From Cladocopium goreaui (lineage: Eukaryota > Sar > Dinophyceae > Suessiales > Symbiodiniaceae), in contig CAMXCT020001386.1 in the NCBI GenBank assembly GCA_947184155.2, forward strand, positions 57,977-121,976: a stretch of DNA of 64,000 bases, in the 5' to 3' direction. A program made the translations under genes and the position numbers. Under the pieces are notes generated by a model. The model saw nothing but the letters and a program-made list of their open reading frames with translations, made no database searches and was not told the DNA's origin. Numbering within the stretch: position 1 is the stretch's first letter; each line of letters starts with the position of its first letter. Of this stretch, positions 44,112 through 51,170 are shown piece after piece.

Positions 44112-47100
44112 AGCTTGTTGGTCTTCTTGAAGTTGTTGATTTGAGCTTCCTTGAGCTGATTCTCCAACATAAGCTTTAAAGAGATGGCATCAGAAACCAC
44201 CCCAATCCACAAGGCCTGATCGCCTGACACTGCATCCAACCGTTTCATCTCTTCCGCAACATAGTTGGCCACATTGGCATGCAGAGCTCTCAAAGCCGTT
44301 GCACCACTTTTACATGAGGCCACCGGGCTTGAGCCACCATCCCGGTTGTTAGGCGCCTCCTCCATCTCCCCTCCTCCAAGCTCTTCGGCATCAGATTGTA
44401 GGGTAGGCATTTCCGCCTGTGATGCGGCTGATGGCGTTTCGGCCTGTGACTCACTTGATGTTTGATTTGAAGCATTTGACATAGTTCCCAAGGTCCAGCT
44501 GGCTTCACTTTCAACTTCATCCACGTCAAACATGTGTTGAAGGTGCTGTGGCACCCCAAAAACATCATGATGTGGACCAAAAACTTTGTCAGACCCCATT
44601 ACCTCCCCCTCGATGTTCCACATCGATCTGATGGCTGGAACTGCCGTTTTTGTTCTCAGGCGCCTGGTTGGCACACCATCCATCACAGAAGGAGCAGGGC
44701 GAAGTCGTTCAGGTAGAAAAATTGCTGGCTCCGCAGGTTCAGCTGGCATCGCTGGAGGATGAACCGGTTCAACCACATCATCCGTAAAAAAGAAACGACC
44801 AGTTGCCACGGACTTCACATAGTAGTTGGTTGTTGTGAGGCTGCTGCATTTGTCAGGGCCCATGACAATGACTTCTTCTCTGGTGTCACGCCAGGGATGG
44901 TACCGATCTTGCCATGACTTCTTGAGGGCAAAGGCTCTGGTGCCAAATTTCAAAAGTGGAGCAGCAGGCCATCCAATTCCTTGAAGCTGACTTCGAAGTC
45001 GTCTTTCTCCAACATGGCGCAGAGCCAATGGCCAGTGGTTCAATGGACACAAGTTTGCACTGATGAGAGTGCGCACAGCTCGCTTCACCGCACCCACCTC
45101 CGCTTCCACTCGTCCATTGGTCTTGTAGGAGCTTCCAGTTGTGAGTGTAGTGATCACTCCTCGATCCAGCGTCCATTTGCGAACCACTGCTGATGTCAGT
45201 TCCCTGGCCCTGTCACAGTGAATTCGAAGTAGAGGAAGACCTAGATGGCGCAATCTGGCATGTATTCTTGCCAGTGCTGGCAAAACATCTTTCACTGAGC
45301 GTGACTGGACAACCTCGGTGAAAGTCAAGTTCTTCACCTGAACATTCTGGGCGTCTTCCACCAGTCGTTGCCAGACATCAAATGCAGTCCTCATTGCTTC
45401 TTGAGCTGGTCCATCTGCATGTTGTTGAGGTTGTGGTTGTTCTTGCAAAGGATCCAGAGGGTCAGCAAGGCCTTCAGCACTCTCAGGGCTGGGTGGCAGA
45501 TCTCCCCCGTCATCCATCACAACTTCACCATCATCTTGAACACCATCATGTTGAGCTGCATCATCCCCTCCGTATAAATCCATCGACGGCAGAGGATTTG
45601 CAGCAAGACCACCATATTGTGCTGAGTGCCCCTCTCCGTGTAAGTCCATCGACGGCAGAGGTGCTCCAGCTTGATCATCCCCTCCGTTTAAGTCCATCGA
45701 CGGCAGAGGATGATCGTGGTCTTCTTTTGAAACCTCAGGGGGATCAACCAGAGGACGTCCATCACCTGTTACTGGAAAAGTGTAACAAGCCACCATGATG
45801 TACCGACACCGATCTTTGTCTTGATCTCGTCCTTCTGTGAGCTTTCCAGACAAGTCAATCGACAAGGTGAAGGCATCAGGATGTGTCACCCTTCGGTGTG
45901 GACGAGATCGCCCTTGTGCCCGAACACAGTGCATGCAGTCGCGTCGTGCTGGTAGATGATCATGAAGAAAATGCTGCTTCCATGCCTCAAGAGCCACTTG
46001 GTTGAGAGGCTTGAGAGTTGGTCGTTGGGCTTGAGCTTGATGACCTTCACCGTCAAGGCGTTGCACATGTCGGTTCAAAGCCTCAACAATCGCCTCTTTC
46101 AGCCCTGGAGCCCATGCAGACCATGTTTTGGATTCTTGAATCCTCTGAGGCAACGTCATAGCTCTGAAGGCTTCTGAGGTTTGAACTTCATCATCAGGTT
46201 CTCCTCGAAGGCCATCAAGTTGGAACAATTCCTCCATGTTGGTCGCCACAGTGGTCGGCTTACGCTTCTTGTGACCCATCGGGTACTGGTCCATATGGAT
46301 GAGGGAGATGCCGTACTTGGCCGCAAAGTCATGCCATTCCTGAGTCCTAAAAAAGGAAAAGTAGCCATTCTCGTGAACATCTTGATGACTACGATACCTT
46401 GCAGGATCCCCAGGTTGCTCCAGCAGAAGTTGAGTTGGGATTGCATCCAGCTCCCTGACCTCCTCCGCCACAATATACAGAGCCAAGTACCGAAACATCA
46501 GTGTGACATCCCCAATCACCAAATTGTGGTCAGCAACCGTCAAATTTGGAAGGCCATAGGGGTACTCATCATCACGTACCACTCCAGGACCACCATCATT
46601 CTGATACCTTAAGGCACTGATGGTTCGGCAAGGTGGCCCACCGATGATGGCCTTCACGTTGCCCGAAGCACAAATTGAGAGCAGGTAGGCAAAGACGTTC
46701 TTGTCCAAAAGGCTGGCTGGAACTGCGCTATTGGTGTCAACGCACAGCACCTCCGTGGTCTTTGTAGAACACTTCTGCTCCCAAAAACGCTGATCAGGGC
46801 CCGAGAAGATGTGCAAGATCACATTCTTAGCACGCTGAACCCTCCTCCTTTTGCTTCGATTCCAAGGCAGTCTGGCCCCAAAGTCCATGGCCTTCAGCTG
46901 CTCTAAGTATGGAATCAGGCCCATCATCACTTCATCAGGCAAATTCGGGAACACTTCCCGCATCTTCAGCGTCACGGCCATCTCCATTGTCAGCCTGCTT
47001 TTGTCCACCATGTTCGCATCCATCATCATCGTCTTGACAATGGCCAGCTTTCGACCTTGATGGATTTGGAAGTGCTCCAGCCAGTCCAACATCTTTCTGC

Positions 47101-49240
47101 CCTCAGCATTTGACACCATTGGGCAGCCATTGCGCACTTCCACTGGTATTTCACGATTTTCATCATCTCGAAGTCTGCAGACATCACCACTCCATTCCAA
47201 AGTGAAGTCCAAATCAGCAAATCCTCCCATAGGGACAATGCATGCAGTTGTGCGACCAGGTTCGCTCAGAAGGATCTTGGTTCCATGCTTCAAGCGGAAC
47301 ATATCAGTGCTGCCATCCGCTAGCTGAACTGTTGTACGCTCAGCTTTCGTCCACTCATCATCATCCACTGCAGGTCTCAGACCATGTGTTGCACCGCTGT
47401 CCAGCAAGATGAAATCATTCTCCACATTCTCCCACCCAGCCAGCTGCATCACTTTCAACCGTGGATTTGTTGGAGGGACCCTGAGAGTTTTCAGAAGCTG
47501 TGTCGCCTCATACAGAAGCTCCGCTGTTTTGGAACCACCTCCATCGCTCCCCCCACTTCGCTCTCCATCTTTTGCCCCATTGGTAGCTGAGCTTGTCACT
47601 TCCGGAGCCACCGCAGCAGTGCCACCATCTTGAACAGAGGATTCATCAGCGTTTTTCGCCATCTTGACTGCCGCTGCCCCAGCTTTTCCTCCCATGGTCG
47701 AGGATGAAGATGTTGAAGAGGTCGGCACTGTGGAAGAGGTCGCATTTGAAGTTGACCCACGTCCTCCCCCTGGGCCGTCGCGCGGCTCACCAGTCTTTTT
47801 GCTGGCCGATTTCACAGTGCAGTCGGCCTTCCGATGCTCTTTACTTCCACAATTCCAGCATCGACTAGCTTTGTCTTCGATGCCCTCCCAGCTGTGAGAC
47901 CACTTGCATGCTTTGCCTGCTCTGCAACCAACATCAGACACAAAGAACTTGCAAGGTTTGTCAGCCGTTGCATTCTGCTTCATCTTGGTGTCAGCTGGAG
48001 AGGTAGTTGTAGAAGTTTTTGCATCACCTTGAAGCTGTTTCAGTTTCAAGGGTGTTTGAGGAGACGTAGCTGTTGATGTTGACATCAGGCATAGTGTCTC
48101 CGCCTCCGCCAACAAACACTGGCTGAACGCCCACAAGCTAGCATGCTCGGGCTTCTCATCAAGCTGCAACTGCATCCTGCTCTGAGACAACCTGAACGCA
48201 GCCTGTTGATCAAGTCCAGCTATCTTTTGAAGTGGGGTGTCCAATGCTTTGACCAACAACACACCATCAGGCAAAACCGCCTGGACTTCCTGAGCACGTC
48301 CATAGTGCCTGCGCCAATTGCGCAATGCCCCAGCCACCTCCTGAATCGTTGTCAGCTTTGGCATCGAGGTGAGCTGTTGAAGTAAAATTTGCTTTTCACC
48401 TGCACCACCTGGTTGAAATCGCACCAGCAACTTGTACAAAATCGCAGTTGAGCTCAATGCCCGATCAGTGACCAACGTTTGCTGCTCAGCCAGCGGGATT
48501 GCCTTCAAGAGCATCTGAATCCCCCGCTGCTCAGTCCGCTGAAACTTGTGCTCACAGAGATCTTCCGGCAGTCTAGGGTTGATCTGTATGCGCTGCAAAG
48601 GTGTGCTTTGCTTCCACTGCTCGTAGTAGCACTTGGCCTCACGTAGTGTTGACTCCCACCACCAATCAGCGACACCTGACAGATCCTTCATGACTGGCGT
48701 TGAAAGGTGAAGCCAGTCCCCAAACTGCAAAGGACTTGATGACTCCGGCAAGTCAGGCAGCTCCAGTTTGCTCATTGAGCCACCTTCTGTCCAAGGACCG
48801 TAGACTCGATCCTGTCCTACTCCGACTCCACCACCCCCCAAACCATGCCGAGGATGGTCGTTGAAGCTGCCAGGACCTTTATCATGTAGACCCCATGACT
48901 CACGCTGCAAAAAGCCAGCCCGATCTTCGCCATAAACTCCATCAGTTGTTGCAAAGGCCCGATCGTGATGAGGTACTTCAGGTCCATGACATTCTTTTCG
49001 ATGCTCTGTGCTAACTGCGCAAGCCCGAGCTTGTAGACGAGGATCACCACTTCCGCCAAGCGATTGACCTGGACATACGGGACCTCCAATGCTCAAAGCG
49101 CTAGCCCGATCTTGTTGTGCTCCTTCTCCACTGCCGCCGAGCAATTGACCTCGGCCTTCACCCTTGTTGCGCTGGTTCACCACATCCGCCCAGTGCAGCC
49201 CGAGCTTGAAGTGCATGTGCTCCACTTCCGCCCAGCGCCC
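44102..49240 (-). CDS. Gag-Pol: zinc fingers, protease, methyltransferase-like domain, integrase
   Basis: Open from 49351; the true entry is probably by frameshift from Gag near 49160-49240. Numbered from 49351: CCCH finger C467-X8-C476-X5-C482-X3-H486; CCHC knuckle C498-X2-C501-X4-H506-X4-C511; protease LDSGATHG with D651; a methyltransferase-like domain with HIFSG (847-851), GGPPC (904-908) and EQP (978-980); an integrase zinc region (HFLHDHLPARRDCMHC, about 1130); and the integrase core D1166, D1380, E1416, the last two exactly 35 residues apart (DD35E). Between D1166 and D1380 lies an acidic insert of well over 100 residues with three PLPSMDL repeats. The C-terminal part is acidic and Ser-rich. 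The protein would process Gag-Pol and integrate cDNA; the role of the methyltransferase-like part is unknown. Confidence 0.9.
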   Translation of the reverse strand, partial: GRWAEVEHMHFKLGLHWADVVNQRNKGEGRGQLLGGSGEGAQQDRASALSIGGPVCPGQSLGGSGDPRLQARACAVSTEHRKECHGPEVPHHDRAFATTDGVYGEDRAGFLQRESWGLHDKGPGSFNDHPRHGLGGGGVGVGQDRVYGPWTEGGSMSKLELPDLPESSSPLQFGDWLHLSTPVMKDLSGVADWWWESTLREAKCYYEQWKQSTPLQRIQINPRLPEDLCEHKFQRTEQRGIQMLLKAIPLAEQQTLVTDRALSSTAILYKLLVRFQPGGAGEKQILLQQLTSMPKLTTIQEVAGALRNWRRHYGRAQEVQAVLPDGVLLVKALDTPLQKIAGLDQQAAFRLSQSRMQLQLDEKPEHASLWAFSQCLLAEAETLCLMSTSTATSPQTPLKLKQLQGDAKTSTTTSPADTKMKQNATADKPCKFFVSDVGCRAGKACKWSHSWEGIEDKASRCWNCGSKEHRKADCTVKSASKKTGEPRDGPGGGRGSTSNATSSTVPTSSTSSSSTMGGKAGAAAVKMAKNADESSVQDGGTAAVAPEVTSSATNGAKDGERSGGSDGGGSKTAELLYEATQLLKTLRVPPTNPRLKVMQLAGWENVENDFILLDSGATHGLRPAVDDDEWTKAERTTVQLADGSTDMFRLKHGTKILLSEPGRTTACIVPMGGFADLDFTLEWSGDVCRLRDDENREIPVEVRNGCPMVSNAEGRKMLDWLEHFQIHQGRKLAIVKTMMMDANMVDKSRLTMEMAVTLKMREVFPNLPDEVMMGLIPYLEQLKAMDFGARLPWNRSKRRRVQRAKNVILHIFSGPDQRFWEQKCSTKTTEVLCVDTNSAVPASLLDKNVFAYLLSICASGNVKAIIGGPPCRTISALRYQNDGGPGVVRDDEYPYGLPNLTVADHNLVIGDVTLMFRYLALYIVAEEVRELDAIPTQLLLEQPGDPARYRSHQDVHENGYFSFFRTQEWHDFAAKYGISLIHMDQYPMGHKKRKPTTVATNMEELFQLDGLRGEPDDEVQTSEAFRAMTLPQRIQESKTWSAWAPGLKEAIVEALNRHVQRLDGEGHQAQAQRPTLKPLNQVALEAWKQHFLHDHLPARRDCMHCVRAQGRSRPHRRVTHPDAFTLSIDLSGKLTEGRDQDKDRCRYIMVACYTFPVTGDGRPLVDPPEVSKEDHDHPLPSMDLNGGDDQAGAPLPSMDLHGEGHSAQYGGLAANPLPSMDLYGGDDAAQHDGVQDDGEVVMDDGGDLPPSPESAEGLADPLDPLQEQPQPQQHADGPAQEAMRTAFDVWQRLVEDAQNVQVKNLTFTEVVQSRSVKDVLPALARIHARLRHLGLPLLRIHCDRARELTSAVVRKWTLDRGVITTLTTGSSYKTNGRVEAEVGAVKRAVRTLISANLCPLNHWPLALRHVGERRLRSQLQGIGWPAAPLLKFGTRAFALKKSWQDRYHPWRDTREEVIVMGPDKCSSLTTTNYYVKSVATGRFFFTDDVVEPVHPPAMPAEPAEPAIFLPERLRPAPSVMDGVPTRRLRTKTAVPAIRSMWNIEGEVMGSDKVFGPHHDVFGVPQHLQHMFDVDEVESEASWTLGTMSNASNQTSSESQAETPSAASQAEMPTLQSDAEELGGGEMEEAPNNRDGGSSPVASCKSGATALRALHANVANYVAEEMKRLDAVSGDQALWIGVVSDAISLKLMLENQLKEAQINNFKKTNKLWS

Positions 49241-49260
49241 AAGGATCATGCTGAAAGTTG
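49000..49260 (-). repeat. Imperfect 60-70-bp repeats at the Gag frame change
   Basis: Three or more imperfect copies around GCCCGAGCTTGTAGA / GCCCGATCTTGTTGTGCTCC / GCCCGAGCTTGAAGTGC with CACTTCCGCCAAGCG/CACTGCCGCCGAGC/CACTTCCGCCCAGCG. Both frames encode GGSG/ALQARA-like peptides here. Copy-number change could create the shift between Gag and the downstream frame. Confidence 0.65.
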
Positions 49261-50363
49261 CCCGGACGAGCAACGGCAGTGGCAGGACCCGGAAGACTGG
49301 ATTGCAACTTACCATCACTATTGGGATTCCAGTATGAAGACTGTTGCACAACAGGTGGAACTGCTACACGGTCTAAGGCAACCTTGAGTGATCTCACCTC
49401 ACGTTCTAACCACATTTGTTTGGCCTCCCGTGCAGAGAGAATTTCATCCCTTTCATCCACCGGCTGCCATTTGGTGTCCCCATTCTTGGCTTTGGGCTTG
49501 GACTCACAAGTGTCATACAACTCCAAAGCATCATCTTGAATCCCACTGACAAAACTGAATTGTTGAAGTTGATCATGCCCTACATGCTTTGCATCTTCCA
49601 AAAAAGGCAGAGGTGGAACTGGTGGATCTTCATGATTTTCCGGAGGGGGACCATCAGGAACACGGGTACCATTTGGCGTGTATTTGGATGGATCCTTCCT
49701 CCCACCTTTCTCAGGACTGAGTGCCATCTCCCGTACTCGTGCTCTAGGGGTTCTACTCCCAGACCGTCCCTGGCGATCATTTTGGGTCCTCCCTGCAGTA
49801 CCATTGGAATGACCAGATGCAGTGTCACCAAGCTGAGACCAAGGAGAAGAACTAACCCCTGAATCAGCTTTTGCAGCTGACTTTTCAAGCAAACGCCTGA
49901 GATTCGCCACTTCCTCAAGCAGCACCGAATTCTGTTGCCTTAACAGATCCACTATCTCACCTTCTAACGCCCTTTGCAGACTGTCCCCTGACTTGACACC
50001 ATCATCTTTGGGGTTTCCAACGGAGCCCATAGTTTTTTCTCCCGGCTCACCAGGCATCACACCCTCAGATTTCAGCTGTTGCTGCACTGTAGGCTTTCGT
50101 GGTTCAACATCCGGCACACCCGCCATACTGCTGCCACGGCCCTTCCCAGTAACACCAAACTGCATTGAAGGTTGCGACCCCATCCCAGAAGTACTATTTT
50201 GAATAGGCTTTCCATCATCCCCAGTGTCAGTAGGCAGATCCATGGGTCTGTTTGCTGCTAGAAGACATTCTGTTCGAGCTTTGTCGGAGTACCAAGGGTT
50301 TCCCATGCCGTCCCAAGCCACATCGCTATGTCCCCTTGAAGGCAACGAATGGGACCGTTCCAT
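49158..50363 (-). CDS. Gag N-terminal region of the copia element
   Basis: 401 codons from an ATG at 50361-50363, 34 bp inside the primer site. It is hydrophilic and Gly/Pro/Ser-rich, with a heptad-like helix LEGEIVDLLRQQNSVLLEEV followed by ANLRRLLEKSA (about residues 130-165) that may form a coiled coil for Gag assembly, and KYTPNGTRVPDGPPPENHED (about 250). A second charged helix (EREVRSLKVALDRVA) lies near 335. It ends in ALQARAALGGCGEPAQQG. It overlaps the zinc-finger frame by 194 bp and needs a +1 shift to enter it. The decayed element at 5.7-7.0 kb carries the same blocks. Confidence 0.82.
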   Translation of the reverse strand: MERSHSLPSRGHSDVAWDGMGNPWYSDKARTECLLAANRPMDLPTDTGDDGKPIQNSTSGMGSQPSMQFGVTGKGRGSSMAGVPDVEPRKPTVQQQLKSEGVMPGEPGEKTMGSVGNPKDDGVKSGDSLQRALEGEIVDLLRQQNSVLLEEVANLRRLLEKSAAKADSGVSSSPWSQLGDTASGHSNGTAGRTQNDRQGRSGSRTPRARVREMALSPEKGGRKDPSKYTPNGTRVPDGPPPENHEDPPVPPLPFLEDAKHVGHDQLQQFSFVSGIQDDALELYDTCESKPKAKNGDTKWQPVDERDEILSAREAKQMWLEREVRSLKVALDRVAVPPVVQQSSYWNPNSDGKLQSSLPGPATAVARPGNFQHDPWALGGSGAHALQARAALGGCGEPAQQG

Positions 50364-50396
50364 GGAAAAAACCTAGGCCCTCAGCAGGTTAGCTTT

Positions 50397-50408
50397 GGGC
50401 TCATAACC
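50397..50408 (-). other. Primer-binding site (half-tRNA initiator Met)
   Basis: Element-strand GGTTATGAGCCC starts at the base after the 5' LTR. Its complement GGGCTCATAACC is the anticodon arm of initiator tRNA-Met (CAU anticodon, CUCAUAA loop). Drosophila copia uses an internally cut initiator tRNA-Met with a PBS beginning GGTTATG, so the same priming mode is inferred. The decayed element has GGTTATGAACCC at the same place. Confidence 0.85.
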
Positions 50409-50495
50409 CTTGTCGCGCCACACCTTGATTTTTCCTTTTGGGCAATAAAGTGCCTATGGTCGAAACAGGGGTAATGGAGTGCAATGATCAACGGA
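50409..50495 (-). repeat. 5' LTR (87 bp)
   Basis: Identical to the 3' LTR at 41445-41531 and followed on the plus strand by the second CTGGG (50496-50500). It would have to contain the promoter and R region in 87 bp; no TATA box is obvious, in keeping with most dinoflagellate genes. Confidence 0.93.
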
Positions 50496-50500
50496 CTGGG
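50496..50500. other. Target-site duplication (right), CTGGG
   Basis: Matches 41440-41444. The sequence after it (TAAAGGGTCTCTGGGTGAAA) continues the 60-bp repeat in the register broken at 41444. Confidence 0.9.
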
Positions 50501-51170
50501 TAAAGGGTCTCTGGGTGAAAAATATATGCAAGAAAAGTTTCTGTGTGAAGAGTCTCTGGGTGAAAAGTATGTGGGTGTGAAAAGTATGTGAAAGAAGAGT
50601 TTCTGGGTGAAAAGTATGTGCAAGAAGAGTTTCTGGGTGAAGAGTCTGGGTGAAAAGTATATGAGTGAACAGTATGTGCAAGAAGAGTTTCTGGGTGAAG
50701 AGTCTATGGGTGAAAAGTATATGGGTGAAAAGTATGTGCAAGAAGAGTGTCTGGGTGAAGAGTCTGCGGGTGAAAATATGTGGGTGACAAGTATTTGTAA
50801 GAAGAGTTTCTGGGTGAAGAGTCTCTGGGTGAAAAGTATATTGGTGATAAGTATGTGAAAGAAGAGTTTCTGGGTGAAAAGTATGTGCAAGAAGAGTTTC
50901 TGGGTGAAGAGTTTCTGGGTGAAAAGTATGTGCAAGAAGGGTTTCTGGGTGAAGAGTCTCTGGGTGAAACGTATATGGGTGAAAAGTATGTGCAAGAAGA
51001 GTTTCTTGGTGAAGAGTCTATGGGTGAAAATATGTGGGTGAAAAGTATTTGTAAGAAGAGTTTCTGGGTGAAGAGTCTCTGGGTGAAAAGTATATGGGTG
51101 TAAATATGTGCAAGAAGAGTTTCTTAAGAGTTTCTGGGTGAAGAGTCTCTGGGTGAAAAGTATTTGGGAA
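50501..51170. repeat. 60-bp minisatellite, continuation
   Basis: About eleven further units of the 36480-41444 array, more diverged toward the right end, stopping at about 51165 in unique sequence. Confidence 0.95.

Larger units (their letters stand above)
41445..50495 (-). mobile_element. Complete Ty1/copia LTR retrotransposon, about 9.05 kb
   Basis: Direct 87-bp LTRs identical at both ends, 5-bp target duplication CTGGG, primer-binding site complementary to the anticodon arm of initiator tRNA-Met, polypurine tract, and on the minus strand Gag, protease, methyltransferase-like domain, integrase, RT and RNase H in copia order (integrase before RT). Identical LTRs imply recent insertion. The LTRs are far shorter than the several hundred bp usual for copia elements and do not begin TG or end CA. 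The coding region spans four frames and seems to lack part of the RT connection region, so this copy may be defective. Inserted into the 60-bp minisatellite. Confidence 0.95.
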
